Part shown: positions 19,495-34,055 of the stretch, in pieces
Layout of the letters: every line of letters begins with the position of its first letter
Position numbering within the stretch: position 1 is the first letter of the stretch
Program-made: the position numbers and the translations under genes
From: Superficieibacter sp. 1612_C1
GTDB lineage: Bacteria > Pseudomonadota > Gammaproteobacteria > Enterobacterales > Enterobacteriaceae
Direction of reading: 5' to 3'
Assembly (NCBI RefSeq): GCF_015234305.1
Contig: NZ_JADGMI010000002.1
Coordinates: forward strand, 1 to 64,000
Length of the DNA: 64,000 nt
The notes under the pieces: model-generated
Databases searched by the model: none
The model's input: the letters and a program-made list of their open reading frames with translations, nothing else
Told to the model about the DNA's origin: nothing

Positions 19495-20469
19495 ATGGCG
19501 AATAAATTTGCCCTGATTCTGGTGATTGCCACACTGGTGACGGGCATTTTGTGGTGCATTGATAAATTCATCTTTGCCCCCAAACGGCGGGAACGTCAGG
19601 CCGCGGCGCAGGCGGCTGCGGGTGACGCGCTGGATAAAAAAACGCTGAAAAAAGTTGGCCCGAAACCGGGCTGGCTGGAAACCGGGGCATCCATATTTCC
19701 GGTACTGGCGATTGTGCTGATCGTGCGTTCCTTTATCTATGAACCGTTCCAGATCCCGTCGGGTTCAATGATGCCGACGCTGCTGATCGGTGATTTTATT
19801 CTGGTGGAAAAGTTTGCTTACGGCATTAAAGATCCGATCTACCAGAAAACGCTCATCGAAACCGGACATCCGAAGCGCGGCGACGTGGTGGTGTTTAAAT
19901 ATCCGGAAGATCCGAGCCTTGACTACATCAAGCGCGCCGTGGGCCTGCCGGGTGATAAAGTGACTTACGATCCGGTTGCCAAGCAGGTCACCATCCAGCC
20001 TGGCTGTAGTTCTGGTCAGGCCTGCGGCAGCGCGCTGCCGGTGACCTACTCGGACGTGGAACCGAGCGATTTCGTGCAGACCTTTGCCCGTCGTAACGGT
20101 GGTGAAGCGACCAGCGGTTTCTTCCAGGTGCCGCAGAACGAGTCGAAGGAAAACGGCATTCGCCTGGCGCAGCGTAAAGAAACGCTGGGTGACGTGACGC
20201 ACAACATATTGACCGTACCTATTGCTCAGGACCAGCTTGGCGTCTATTACAAGCAACAGGGTCAGCAGCTGGCGACCTGGATCGTACCGCCGGGACATTA
20301 CTTCATGATGGGCGACAACCGTGATAACAGCGCGGACAGCCGTTACTGGGGCTTTGTGCCGGAAGCGAATCTGGTGGGTCGGGCGACGGCTATCTGGATG
20401 AGTTTTGAGAAACAGGAAGGCGAATGGCCGACCGGCGTGCGCTTAAGTCGCATCGGCGGTATCCATTAA
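19495..20469 (+). CDS. lepB: Signal peptidase I
   Basis: Membrane serine protease that removes signal peptides from secreted proteins. It has 324 residues, two N-terminal membrane helices (about 4-22 and 64-80), and a periplasmic domain with the serine-lysine dyad: S91 in IPSGSMMPTLL and K146 in YIKRAVGLPGD. The later box GDNRDNSADSRYWG is also conserved. It is co-transcribed with lepA. Confidence 0.98.
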   Translation: MANKFALILVIATLVTGILWCIDKFIFAPKRRERQAAAQAAAGDALDKKTLKKVGPKPGWLETGASIFPVLAIVLIVRSFIYEPFQIPSGSMMPTLLIGDFILVEKFAYGIKDPIYQKTLIETGHPKRGDVVVFKYPEDPSLDYIKRAVGLPGDKVTYDPVAKQVTIQPGCSSGQACGSALPVTYSDVEPSDFVQTFARRNGGEATSGFFQVPQNESKENGIRLAQRKETLGDVTHNILTVPIAQDQLGVYYKQQGQQLATWIVPPGHYFMMGDNRDNSADSRYWGFVPEANLVGRATAIWMSFEKQEGEWPTGVRLSRIGGIH

Positions 20470-20482
20470 CCGGTCCTGAACG

Positions 20483-20515
20483 TTCATCTTGCTGTCATTT
20501 TGGCGGCAAGATGAA
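20483..20515 (+). terminator. Stem-loop after lepB
   Basis: A perfect 10-bp inverted repeat (TTCATCTTGC / GCAAGATGAA) with a 13-nt loop follows the lepB stop by 14 nt. It is followed by TTATTT rather than a pure T-run, so it may be a weak terminator or a processing or stability element between lepB and rnc. Confidence 0.5.
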
Positions 20516-20613
20516 TTATTTAAGATATAAATCCCTTCAAACTAACGACATCCTTTGTCGTTGTGTATAGAATATTCCACCGAAGTTTCAGATTGTCTCC
20601 CGCAAGGGGGCGA

Positions 20614-20663
20614 CAGCACACGAAAACGCGTTGATTCCCTCCTCAGGTCGATTTCGTGTGCTG
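20614..20663 (+). promoter_or_regulatory. rncO-type hairpin in the rnc leader
   Basis: A 12-bp perfect inverted repeat (CAGCACACGAAA / TTTCGTGTGCTG) forms a long hairpin 32 nt upstream of the rnc ATG. E. coli RNase III cuts a hairpin at this place in its own mRNA and so limits its own level; this looks like the same element. Confidence 0.75.
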
Positions 20664-20664
20664 A

Positions 20665-22277
<1,613 letters not shown>

Positions 22278-22289
22278 GAGCTAAACCTG

Positions 22290-22997
22290 ATGGAAGGCTG
22301 GCAGCGCGCATTCGTTCTGCATAGTCGGCCGTGGAGCGAAACCAGCCTGATGCTGGACGTCTTCACGGAAGAGTCGGGACGCGTGCGCCTTGTCGCTAAA
22401 GGCGCGCGAGCCAAACGTTCTAACCTCAAAGGCGCTCTCCAGCCTTTTACGCCGCTGCTGGTGCGCTTTGGCGGACGCGGTGAAGTCAAAACCCTGCGTA
22501 GCGCCGAAGCCGTCTCTCTGGCGCTCCCCTTAAGCGGTATCACCCTCTACAGCGGCCTGTACGTTAACGAACTGCTCGCCCGCGTGCTGGAACAAGAGAC
22601 GCGCTTCTCTGAGCTCTTCTTTGACTACCTGCACTGCCTTCAGGCGCTGGCGGGTGCGACCGATTCCCCTGAACCTGCGCTACGGCGATTTGAGCTGGCA
22701 CTGCTCGGTCATCTTGGCTACGGCCTCGATTTTCTGCACTGTGCCGGAACCGGTGAACCGGTGGAAGAGACCATGACCTATCGCTACCGTGAAGAAAAAG
22801 GCTTTATTGCCAGTGTGGTCATTGATAACAATACCTTTACCGGACACCATCTCAGGGCACTGGCCAGCCGGGAATTTCCTGATGCTGATACCCTGCGCGC
22901 CGCGAAACGCTTTACCCGCATAGCGCTCAAGCCTTATCTTGGTGGTAAACCGTTAAAGAGCCGGGAGCTGTTTCGCCAGTTTGTACCGAAGCGCTAG
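22290..22997 (+). CDS. recO: DNA repair protein RecO
   Basis: Recombination mediator that helps load RecA at gaps in the RecFOR pathway. It has an N-terminal OB-fold ([19 protein letters not shown]) and a helical C-terminal part. At 235 residues it ends at FRQFVPKR and lacks the seven-residue tail of the 242-residue E. coli protein, which is unlikely to matter. The ATG follows era closely. Confidence 0.96.
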   Translation: MEGWQRAFVLHSRPWSETSLMLDVFTEESGRVRLVAKGARAKRSNLKGALQPFTPLLVRFGGRGEVKTLRSAEAVSLALPLSGITLYSGLYVNELLARVLEQETRFSELFFDYLHCLQALAGATDSPEPALRRFELALLGHLGYGLDFLHCAGTGEPVEETMTYRYREEKGFIASVVIDNNTFTGHHLRALASREFPDADTLRAAKRFTRIALKPYLGGKPLKSRELFRQFVPKR

Positions 22998-23040
22998 CGG
23001 CTCGCAAAATTTCTGACCTGGAAGACTATTGAGGATTGTC

Positions 23041-23771
23041 ATGGCTGATTTACTGTTAGGCGTCAACATTGATCATATCGCCACGCTACGTAACGCGCGC
23101 GGTACGGCGTATCCGGATCCGGTACAGGCGGCGTTTATTGCCGAGCAGGCGGGGGCGGACGGCATTACCGTTCACCTGCGTGAAGATCGCCGTCACATCA
23201 CCGACCGCGACGTTAAGATCCTGCGTCAGACGCTCGACACCCGCATGAATCTGGAAATGGCCGTCACCGAAGAGATGCTGACCATTGCCTGCGAAACGAA
23301 ACCCCATTTCTGCTGCCTGGTGCCGGAAAAACGTCAGGAAGTGACCACTGAAGGCGGGCTGGACGTGGCCGGGCAACGCGACAAAATGCGCGATGCCTGC
23401 CAGCGCCTTGCTGCCGCAGGCATTCAGGTTTCCCTGTTTATCGATGCCGACAACGAGCAGATTAAAGCGGCGGCGGACGTCGGCGCGCCTTACATTGAAA
23501 TTCATACCGGCTGCTATGCCGATGCGGAAAATGACGCTGACCGTGCCCGCGAGCTGGAGCGCATCGCCCGCGCGGCGACCTGGGCCGCCAGTCTGGGCCT
23601 GAAGGTCAATGCCGGTCACGGCCTGACCTATCACAACGTGCAGGCCATCGCCGCACTGCCGGAAATGCATGAGCTGAACATCGGTCACGCGATTATTGGC
23701 CGGGCAGTGATGAGCGGGCTGAAAGAGGCGGTGGCGGAAATGAAGCGCCTGATGCAGGATGCGCGCCGTTA

Positions 23772-23772
<1 letters not shown>
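23041..23772 (+). CDS. pdxJ: Pyridoxine 5'-phosphate synthase
   Basis: TIM-barrel enzyme that condenses 1-deoxy-D-xylulose 5-phosphate with 3-amino-2-oxopropyl phosphate in vitamin B6 synthesis. The N-terminal substrate loop [13 protein letters not shown] and the [10 protein letters not shown] segment are conserved. ATG 23041, with GAGG 8 nt upstream, gives 243 residues, the same as E. coli. Its stop overlaps the acpS ATG in TAATG. Confidence 0.98.
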
Positions 23773-25314
<1,542 letters not shown>

Positions 25315-25364
25315 AACTTCTCCAGCGAATAACAGGTTTTTGACGAAAAAAAGCTCGCCTGTCT

Positions 25365-25377
25365 GAATATTATATTC
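25365..25377. promoter_or_regulatory. Inverted-repeat box 1 between yfhH and murQ
   Basis: GAATAT-T-ATATTC is a perfect 13-bp palindrome. On the minus strand it contains TATAAT, a possible -10 for yfhH. Binding there would block yfhH transcription. It is the candidate operator for YfhH (inference). Confidence 0.6.
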
Positions 25378-25397
25378 CAATATAGTCAGGTTATTAT

Positions 25398-25410
25398 GAA
25401 TTAAATATTC
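25398..25410. promoter_or_regulatory. Inverted-repeat box 2 between yfhH and murQ
   Basis: GAATTAAATATTC matches box 1 at 10 of 13 positions and keeps the GAAT/ATTC arms. The centres are 33 bp apart, about three helical turns, so both face the same side of the DNA. It ends one base before the murQ ribosome-binding site. Confidence 0.55.
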
Positions 25411-25422
25411 TGGAGGGACAAA

Positions 25423-26319
25423 ATGAATCTTGGCTCGCTGATTTCTGAAACCCGTAACGCGCGGACGATGGCGCTGGACGGGGTATCGACGCGTGAAATG
25501 GTTGGTTTACTGAATCACGAAGATGCACAGGTCGCGCCAGCGGTAGCGGCCGTGCTGGATGAGGTGGCAAAAGCCGTCGATGCGGCAGCAATGGCGCTAC
25601 AGGCGGGAGGACGCATTATCTATATGGGCGCGGGTACCAGCGGTCGCCTGGGCGTACTGGATGCGTCCGAATGTCCTCCGACATTTGGCGTGCCGCACGG
25701 TCTGGTGGTGGGACTGATTGCCGGTGGCCCCGGCGCGCTGCTGAAAGCGGTGGAGGGCGCGGAAGATAGCCTGCAACTCGGCGAAGAGGATTTGAAAGCG
25801 CTTAATCTGACCGCAGAGGATCTGGTGGTTGGCATTGCTGCTTCCGGGCGTACGCCATACGTGATTGGCGGGCTGCGCTATGCAAAAGCCACCGGCTGCA
25901 CGACCGTCGCCATCTCCTGCAATCCCGCCTCGCCGATTGCCAGCGAAGCCGCCATTGCGATTTCTCCGGTTGTTGGCCCGGAAGCGCTGACTGGCTCTAC
26001 GCGCCTGAAATCCGGTACGGCACAGAAAATGGTGCTGAATATGATCTCGACCGGTGCGATGGTGAAGTTTGGCAAGGTATATCAGAACCTGATGGTGGAT
26101 ATGAAAGCCTCTAACATCAAGCTGGTCGACCGCGCCTGCCGAATGCTGATGGAAGCGACCGGCGTTGAGCGCGCACAGGCGGAACAGGTGTTACAACAGA
26201 CCGATCATGAGGTGAAACCGGCGATCCTGATGGTGCTGACAGGCCTGGATTCCGCAAGTGCTCGCGACCGGCTTGAGGAGCATCGCGGTTTTTTACGTGC
26301 CGCGCTGGAAGCCCGTTAA
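25423..26319 (+). CDS. murQ: N-acetylmuramic acid 6-phosphate etherase
   Basis: Cleaves the lactyl ether of MurNAc 6-phosphate to give GlcNAc 6-phosphate and lactate, so that cell-wall sugars can be recycled (298 residues). The SIS-fold phosphate-binding segment [21 protein letters not shown] and the later [11 protein letters not shown] are present, and the C-terminal part has the UBA-like helices of the family. TGGAGGG lies 5 nt upstream of the ATG. In E. coli murQ sits beside murP and murR at another locus; here there is no murP, and the neighbour is yfhH. Confidence 0.95.
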   Translation: MNLGSLISETRNARTMALDGVSTREMVGLLNHEDAQVAPAVAAVLDEVAKAVDAAAMALQAGGRIIYMGAGTSGRLGVLDASECPPTFGVPHGLVVGLIAGGPGALLKAVEGAEDSLQLGEEDLKALNLTAEDLVVGIAASGRTPYVIGGLRYAKATGCTTVAISCNPASPIASEAAIAISPVVGPEALTGSTRLKSGTAQKMVLNMISTGAMVKFGKVYQNLMVDMKASNIKLVDRACRMLMEATGVERAQAEQVLQQTDHEVKPAILMVLTGLDSASARDRLEEHRGFLRAALEAR

Positions 26320-26450
26320 CGGCTGACAGCAGGAACTTGTGACGCTCAGGACCGGAAAAATCAGGATCTATCTGTTAGGCTAATTAAAGTGTTTACCGTC
26401 TGGCATATTGCGGTCAGGCGATCGCAGCTTAAGATCCTGAGGAGTAAGGT

Positions 26451-27086
26451 TTGGCAACTAATGAGCGTCGCGTCGTATTTTTTGATCTTGATGGAACGCT
26501 GCATCAGCAGGATATGTTCGGCAGTTTCTTGCGCTATCTTCTGCGCCATCAACCCTTAAATGCGCTGCTTGTCCTGCCTTTACTCCCGGTCATCGGCATC
26601 GCGCTGCTGGTCAAAGGCCGCGCCGCGCGCTGGCCGATGAGCTTATTATTGTGGGGCTGCACCTTCGGTCACAGCGAAGCGCGCTTAAAACGGCTGGAAA
26701 GCCAGTTTGTCGCCTGGTTTCGCCAGCACGTCACTGCTTTTCCCGTGGTACATAATCGGTTAACCGACTATCTGACCAGTACCGATGCCGACGTCTGGTT
26801 AATCACCGGCTCGCCACAGCCGCTGGTGGAGCAGGTCTACATTGATACACCCTGGCTGCCGAGAGTTAACCTTATCGCCAGTCAGATCGCCCGGCGTAAT
26901 GGAGGCTGGGTGCTGACCATGCGTTGCCTGGGCCATGAAAAGGTCGCGCAACTGGAGCGCCGCATCGGTACGCCGCTGCGCTTGTACAGCGGCTACAGCG
27001 ACAGCAAACAGGATAACCCCTTGCTCTATTTCTGCCAGCACCGCTGGCGCGTCACGCCGCTCGGTACGCTCCAGCAACTCGAATGA
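26451..27086 (+). CDS. pgpC: Phosphatidylglycerophosphatase C
   Basis: HAD-superfamily phosphatase that dephosphorylates phosphatidylglycerol phosphate at the inner membrane; formerly YfhB (211 residues). The catalytic motif is FFDLDGTLHQQD (residues 10-21), followed by a hydrophobic segment (NALLVLPLLPVIGIALLV) and ITGSPQPLVE as motif II. The start is TTG at 26451, preceded by GAGGAGTAA. That gives MATNERR, matching the start of the E. coli protein. Confidence 0.94.
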   Translation: MATNERRVVFFDLDGTLHQQDMFGSFLRYLLRHQPLNALLVLPLLPVIGIALLVKGRAARWPMSLLLWGCTFGHSEARLKRLESQFVAWFRQHVTAFPVVHNRLTDYLTSTDADVWLITGSPQPLVEQVYIDTPWLPRVNLIASQIARRNGGWVLTMRCLGHEKVAQLERRIGTPLRLYSGYSDSKQDNPLLYFCQHRWRVTPLGTLQQLE

Positions 27087-27106
27087 GAAGGGTGTTTAAA
27101 AGATAA

Positions 27107-29190
<2,084 letters not shown>

Positions 29191-29355
29191 ATAGTTAATT
29201 CTCTTCGCTGTGCCTGACCCTGAGGTTTCTCGGCCCGTATAATGTGAGCGGATGTTTCAGAAAGAGCGGCATTTTGCTTAACATTACGCCGTCTGGCAAC
29301 TTTTTCAGGCCATGTGCCACACTGAATGTTAAAAATGCGGCGGCATTTTATTTCG

Positions 29356-29371
29356 ACGCAAACGGTTTCGT
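29356..29371 (+). promoter_or_regulatory. PurR operator of purL
   Basis: ACGCAAACGGTTTCGT is a near-perfect PurR box. It overlaps the probable -35 region of a promoter whose -10 is TATAAT at 29389-29394, so PurR with hypoxanthine or guanine would block purL transcription. Confidence 0.92.
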
Positions 29372-29388
29372 CATGGCTCACTATTCTT

Positions 29389-29394
29389 TATAAT
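29389..29394 (+). promoter_or_regulatory. purL promoter -10 element
   Basis: A consensus TATAAT lies 52 nt before the purL ATG, with the PurR box covering the region where the -35 should be. Confidence 0.75.
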
Positions 29395-29446
29395 GACGCC
29401 CGTTTTCCCCCCTTGCGCACACTGAAAACTGAGAAGACGAGAGATT

Positions 29447-32400
29447 ATGATGGAAATTCTGCGTGGTTCGCCTGCACTGTCGGCATTCCGAATTAACAAA
29501 CTGCTGGCACGCTTTCAGGCGTTCAACCTGCCGGTAAGCACCCTTTACGCTGAGTATGTCCATTTTGCCGATCTTAACGCGCCGCTGACAGCGGAAGAGC
29601 ACGCCCAACTTGAGCGTTTGCTGACCTACGGCCCGCATCTCAATAGTCATACCCCTTCAGGAAAACTGCTGCTGGTGACGCCACGTCCGGGCACCATCTC
29701 TCCCTGGTCTTCTAAAGCCACCGACATCGCTCACAACTGTGGTTTACAGCAGATTAACCGCCTTGAACGTGGCGTGGCGTATTATGTCGAAGCGTCAACG
29801 CTGAAGGCTGAACAGTGGCAGACGGTTGCCGCAGAACTCCACGATCGCATGATGGAGACCGTGTTTACCTCGCAGGAAGAAGCGGAACAGCTGTTTGCTC
29901 ATCACCAGCCGACACCAGTGACCAGCGTCGATGTGCTGGGGGAAGGGCGTCAGGCTCTGGTTGACGCTAACCTGCGCCTCGGGCTGGCGCTGGCGGATGA
30001 TGAAATTGATTATCTGCACGCTGCCTTCAGCAAACTGGGCCGCAATCCGAACGATATCGAACTGTATATGTTTGCGCAGGCCAACTCCGAGCACTGCCGC
30101 CATAAGATTTTTAACGCCGACTGGGTCATCGACGGCGAACAGCAGCCGAAATCGCTGTTTAAGATGATCAAAAACACCTTTGAGAAAACCCCGGACTTCG
30201 TGCTGTCGGCGTATAAAGACAATGCCGCGGTCATGGAAGGTTCGGCGGTGGGCCGCTACTTTGCCGACCATAAAACCGGGCGCTATGACTTCCACCAGGA
30301 AGATGCGCATATCCTGATGAAGGTCGAAACCCATAACCACCCCACGGCGATCTCTCCGTGGCCCGGTGCGGCAACCGGTTCAGGCGGTGAAATCCGTGAC
30401 GAAGGGGCAACCGGGCGCGGTGCGAAACCTAAAGCCGGGCTGGTGGGCTTCTCCGTTTCTAACCTGCGTATTCCCGGCTTCGAACAGCCGTGGGAAGAAG
30501 ATTTCGGCAAGCCGGAACGTATTGTCACCGCGCTGGATATCATGACCGATGGCCCGCTGGGCGGCGCGGCGTTTAACAACGAATTTGGCCGTCCGGCGCT
30601 GAACGGCTACTTCCGTACTTACGAAGAGAAGGTCAATAGCCACAACGGTGAAGAGCTGCGCGGCTACCATAAGCCGATCATGCTGGCCGGTGGGATCGGT
30701 AATATCCGTGCCGATCACGTGCAGAAAGGCGAGATCGTGGTCGGAGCGAAGCTGATCGTCCTCGGCGGTCCGGCGATGAATATCGGCCTGGGCGGCGGGG
30801 CGGCGTCATCAATGGCCTCGGGTCAGTCTGATGCGGATCTTGATTTTGCTTCCGTGCAGCGCGATAACCCGGAGATGGAACGGCGCTGTCAGGAAGTGAT
30901 CGACCGTTGCTGGCAGCTGGGCGACGCTAACCCGATCCTCTTTATTCACGATGTAGGCGCGGGCGGGTTGTCTAACGCCATGCCTGAACTGGTCAGCGAC
31001 GGCGGGCGCGGCGGAAAATTCGAACTGCGCGATGTGCTCAGCGATGAACCCGGCATGAGCCCGCTGGAAATCTGGTGTAACGAATCGCAGGAGCGCTATG
31101 TACTGGCGGTGGCGGCTGACCAGCTTTCACTGTTTGACGAACTGTGCCAGCGCGAACGTGCGCCGTATGCGGTGATCGGTGAAGCGACTGAAGAGCTGCA
31201 TCTGACGATGAATGACCGTCACTTCGATAATCAGCCTGTCGATCTGCCGCTGGATGTGCTACTCGGTAAAACACCGAAAATGACCCGCGACGTACAGACG
31301 CGTAAAGCGGCGGGCGATGCTTTTGATCGCCAGAACATTACCGTCGCGGAGGCGGTGAATCGTGTCCTGCATCTGCCAACGGTGGCAGAGAAAACCTTCC
31401 TGGTGACGATTGGCGACCGTACCGTGACCGGCATGGTGGCGCGCGATCAGATGGTCGGCCCCTGGCAGATACCGGTAGCTAACTGCGCGGTCACCACCGC
31501 CAGCCTCGACAGCTACTATGGTGAAGCCATGTCGCTGGGCGAACGTGCGCCGGTGGCGCTGCTGGACTTCGCCGCGTCTGCGCGTCTGGCGGTCGGCGAA
31601 GCGCTGACCAATATTGCCGCCACCCAAATCGGCGACATCAAGCGCATTAAGCTCTCCGCCAACTGGATGGCCGCTGCCGGGCATCCGGGCGAAGACGCCG
31701 GTCTGTATGAAGCAGTAAAAGCGGTGGGCGAAGAACTGTGTCCGGCGTTAGGGCTGACGATCCCGGTGGGTAAAGACTCCATGTCGATGAAAACCCGCTG
31801 GCAGGAAGGCAGCGAACAGCGCGAAATGACCTCGCCGCTGTCGCTGGTGATCACCGCGTTTGCCCGCGTAGAAGATGTGCGTCAGACCATTACGCCACAG
31901 CTTTCGGTGGAAGATAACGCCCTGCTGCTGATCGATCTGGGTAAAAGTCATAATGCGCTGGGTGCCACGGCACTGGCGCAGGTTTACCGTCAGTTAGGTA
32001 ATACGCCAGCCGATGTGCGCAGCGTTGAGCAGCTTAAAGGGTTCTACGATGCCATTCAGGCGCTGGTGGCGGCGCGTCAGTTGCTGGCTTACCACGACCG
32101 TTCCGACGGCGGCCTGCTGGTTACGCTGGCGGAAATGGCCTTTGCCGGTCACTGTGGCATTGAGGCTGATATTGCCAGCCTCGGTGAGGATCGCCTGGCG
32201 GCGCTGTTCAACGAAGAACTGGGCGCGGTCATTCAGGTACGTGCCGCAGAGCGTGAGGCGGTGGAGGGCGTGCTAAACGCGCACGGTCTCGGCGATTGTG
32301 TTCACTATCTGGGTCAGGCGGTGCCGGGCGACCGTTTTGTCATCACTGCGGGTGAGCAGGCGGTCTTTAGCGAAAGCCGTACCACACTGCGCCTGTGGTG

Positions 32401-33334
32401 GGCGGAAACCACCTGGCAGATGCAGCGCCTGCGCGACAACCCGGAATGTGCCGATCAGGAACACGAGGCAAAGCGCCACGACAACGATCCGGGTCTCAAC
32501 GTCACGCTCTCGTTTGATCTCAATGAGGATATTGCCGCGCCTTACATCGCCACCGGTGCTCGTCCAAAAGTGGCCGTCTTGCGCGAGCAGGGCGTCAACT
32601 CGCATGTTGAAATGGCCGCGGCGTTTCACCGTGCGGGTTTTGATGCCATTGATGTGCATATGAGCGATCTGCTGGCAGGGCGTACCGGGCTGGAGAGCTT
32701 CCAGGCGTTAGTGGCCTGTGGCGGCTTCTCCTATGGTGATGTGCTGGGCGCGGGGGAAGGCTGGGCCAAATCCATTCTTTTTAATAACCGCGTGCGCGAT
32801 GAGTTCGAGACGTTCTTCCACCGTCCGCAAACGCTGGCACTTGGCGTCTGCAACGGTTGCCAGATGATGTCGAACCTGCGCGAGCTGATCCCCGGCAGCG
32901 AACAGTGGCCGCGCTTCGTGCGTAACCACTCCGATCGCTTCGAGGCCCGTTTCAGTCTGGTGGAAGTGATGCAAAGTCCGTCGCTGCTGTTACAGGGCAT
33001 GGTGGGATCGCAGATGCCAATTGCCGTGTCACACGGGGAAGGGCGTGTGGAAGTGCGTGATGCGGCGCATCTGGCGACGCTTGAGAGCAAAGGGCTGGTA
33101 GCGCTGCGCTACGTGGACAATTTCGGTAAGGTGACTGAAACCTATCCGGCGAACCCGAATGGCTCGCCAAACGGCATTACCGCCGTCACCAGCGAAAGCG
33201 GGCGCGTTACCGTCATGATGCCGCACCCGGAGCGTGTTTTCCGCACCGTCAGTAACTCATGGCATCCGGAAAACTGGGGCGAGGACAGCCCGTGGATGCG
33301 TATTTTCCGCAACGCACGCAAGCAGCTTGGGTGA
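29447..33334 (+). CDS. purL: Phosphoribosylformylglycinamidine synthase
   Basis: Fourth enzyme of purine synthesis: it converts FGAR to FGAM with ATP and glutamine. The large single-chain form has 1295 residues, the same as E. coli. The synthetase domains show [31 protein letters not shown] and [11 protein letters not shown]. The C-terminal class I amidotransferase has [12 protein letters not shown] with its nucleophilic cysteine and HGEGR plus HPER for the rest of the triad. It is transcribed alone from a PurR-controlled promoter and ends in REP repeats and a terminator. Confidence 0.98.
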   Translation: MMEILRGSPALSAFRINKLLARFQAFNLPVSTLYAEYVHFADLNAPLTAEEHAQLERLLTYGPHLNSHTPSGKLLLVTPRPGTISPWSSKATDIAHNCGLQQINRLERGVAYYVEASTLKAEQWQTVAAELHDRMMETVFTSQEEAEQLFAHHQPTPVTSVDVLGEGRQALVDANLRLGLALADDEIDYLHAAFSKLGRNPNDIELYMFAQANSEHCRHKIFNADWVIDGEQQPKSLFKMIKNTFEKTPDFVLSAYKDNAAVMEGSAVGRYFADHKTGRYDFHQEDAHILMKVETHNHPTAISPWPGAATGSGGEIRDEGATGRGAKPKAGLVGFSVSNLRIPGFEQPWEEDFGKPERIVTALDIMTDGPLGGAAFNNEFGRPALNGYFRTYEEKVNSHNGEELRGYHKPIMLAGGIGNIRADHVQKGEIVVGAKLIVLGGPAMNIGLGGGAASSMASGQSDADLDFASVQRDNPEMERRCQEVIDRCWQLGDANPILFIHDVGAGGLSNAMPELVSDGGRGGKFELRDVLSDEPGMSPLEIWCNESQERYVLAVAADQLSLFDELCQRERAPYAVIGEATEELHLTMNDRHFDNQPVDLPLDVLLGKTPKMTRDVQTRKAAGDAFDRQNITVAEAVNRVLHLPTVAEKTFLVTIGDRTVTGMVARDQMVGPWQIPVANCAVTTASLDSYYGEAMSLGERAPVALLDFAASARLAVGEALTNIAATQIGDIKRIKLSANWMAAAGHPGEDAGLYEAVKAVGEELCPALGLTIPVGKDSMSMKTRWQEGSEQREMTSPLSLVITAFARVEDVRQTITPQLSVEDNALLLIDLGKSHNALGATALAQVYRQLGNTPADVRSVEQLKGFYDAIQALVAARQLLAYHDRSDGGLLVTLAEMAFAGHCGIEADIASLGEDRLAALFNEELGAVIQVRAAEREAVEGVLNAHGLGDCVHYLGQAVPGDRFVITAGEQAVFSESRTTLRLWWAETTWQMQRLRDNPECADQEHEAKRHDNDPGLNVTLSFDLNEDIAAPYIATGARPKVAVLREQGVNSHVEMAAAFHRAGFDAIDVHMSDLLAGRTGLESFQALVACGGFSYGDVLGAGEGWAKSILFNNRVRDEFETFFHRPQTLALGVCNGCQMMSNLRELIPGSEQWPRFVRNHSDRFEARFSLVEVMQSPSLLLQGMVGSQMPIAVSHGEGRVEVRDAAHLATLESKGLVALRYVDNFGKVTETYPANPNGSPNGITAVTSESGRVTVMMPHPERVFRTVSNSWHPENWGEDSPWMRIFRNARKQLG

Positions 33335-33340
33335 TTCAGT

Positions 33341-33502
33341 CCGGGTAAGGCGTAGCCGCCGTCCGGCAATACCGTCAGGCAGGCGCTGAAATTGTGCTAC
33401 TTTGCCCGGCGGCGCTTCGCTTGCGCGGGCCTACAATCAACCTGGCGCTCTGGCGTTCAGCGCGTAAAAAACGTAGGCCGGGTAAGCGCAGCGCCACCCG
33501 GC
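33341..33502. repeat. REP cluster (BIME) after purL
   Basis: Three REP units in alternating orientation: 33341-33367, 33404-33434 (inverted) and 33473-33502. The last has the full form GTAGGCCGGGTAAGCGCA then GCGCCACCCGGC. Open frames over this stretch are repeat-derived and not genes. Confidence 0.9.
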
Positions 33503-33530
33503 AGAGCGGTGGGGCACTGTATCAGCCAAC

Positions 33531-33560
33531 AAAAGCCGGGCGTAACGCCCGGCTTTTTTA
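33531..33560 (+). terminator. purL intrinsic terminator
   Basis: AAAAGCCGGGCG and CGCCCGGCTTTTTT form a 12-bp stem around TAA, followed by T. It lies after the REP cluster and before the glmY regulatory region. Confidence 0.92.
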
Positions 33561-33581
33561 TAGCGAAGAATCGATCAAAGG

Positions 33582-33599
33582 TGTCTGCAAAACCCGACA
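33582..33599 (+). promoter_or_regulatory. GlrR site 1 upstream of glmY
   Basis: TGTC-N10-GACA, the binding pattern known for GlrR in E. coli, is centred about 220 bp before the glmY start. Confidence 0.82.
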
Positions 33600-33613
33600 T
33601 TGTGCTTAAGGTC

Positions 33614-33631
33614 TGTCTCCAGATAGCGACA
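33614..33631 (+). promoter_or_regulatory. GlrR site 2 upstream of glmY
   Basis: A second exact TGTC-N10-GACA, 32 bp (about three turns) from site 1. Confidence 0.82.
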
Positions 33632-33676
33632 CTTAACTCTTTGATTTTATAATATAAAAAATATGATATTCCCAGG

Positions 33677-33694
33677 TGTTGTTTTTTGGCGACA
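33677..33694 (+). promoter_or_regulatory. GlrR site 3 upstream of glmY
   Basis: TGTT-N10-GACA has one mismatch to the GlrR pattern and lies 63 bp (six turns) from site 2, giving three phased enhancer sites for a sigma-54 promoter. Confidence 0.72.
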
Positions 33695-33783
33695 CTTTGA
33701 GCGAAAAACCATCGTCCTGATAAGCACACTTATTTTATATAAATTCCTTTTAAAACATAGCAATAACAAATAGTTTTTAAAGA

Positions 33784-33803
33784 TGGCACATATGCTGCAT
33801 AAT
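33784..33803 (+). promoter_or_regulatory. Overlapping sigma-54 and sigma-70 promoters of glmY
   Basis: TGGCAC-N5-CTGCA places GG at -26/-25 and GC at -14/-13 with the required 10-bp gap, a sigma-54 promoter. CATAAT at 33798-33803 is a sigma-70 -10 for the same start at 33811. This dual arrangement is known for glmY in E. coli. Confidence 0.85.
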
Positions 33804-33810
33804 ACAGACC

Positions 33811-33996
33811 AGTGGCTCATTCACCTTCTTATGTCAGCCCCTCCGGGAAGCGCTACATAAACCTCGAATGACGCACAACAAGGTGCCTGCCGTCCAGCTT
33901 CTGATAATAGCCTTGCGCTTTATCAACCATCGGGCGAAACGTCGAGTTAGGCACCGCCTTATTACATAATAAAGCCGGGTTAATACCCGGCTTTAT
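33811..33996 (+). ncRNA. glmY: GlmY small regulatory RNA
   Basis: Small RNA that titrates the adaptor RapZ and so protects its homologue GlmZ, which activates glmS translation for glucosamine 6-phosphate supply. The 5' end AGTGGCTCATTCACC and the block CTACATAAAC...TCGAATGACGCACAA match the E. coli RNA as I remember it, and the gene is in the same place between purL and glrK. The length to the terminator is about 184 nt. It is driven by the dual promoter and GlrR sites directly upstream. Confidence 0.9.
33968..33996 (+). terminator. glmY terminator
   Basis: A perfect 13-bp stem (AATAAAGCCGGGT / ACCCGGCTTTATT) with a 3-nt loop forms the 3' end of GlmY. It lies 60 nt before the glrK start. Confidence 0.9.
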
Positions 33997-34055
33997 TGTA
34001 TCTGCCTTCCGCCTCAGTTAGCATCGCCCTATTCGGGTCTGATGAGAGTAACACC

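Noticed and set aside
33341-33502. Repeats with regular spacing that might suggest a CRISPR array
   Set aside because: The units alternate in orientation and carry the REP consensus; there are only three, and no cas genes are present.
33392-33652. Open frames over the purL-glmY interval
   Set aside because: They translate REP repeats, the purL terminator and GlrR sites rather than a protein.
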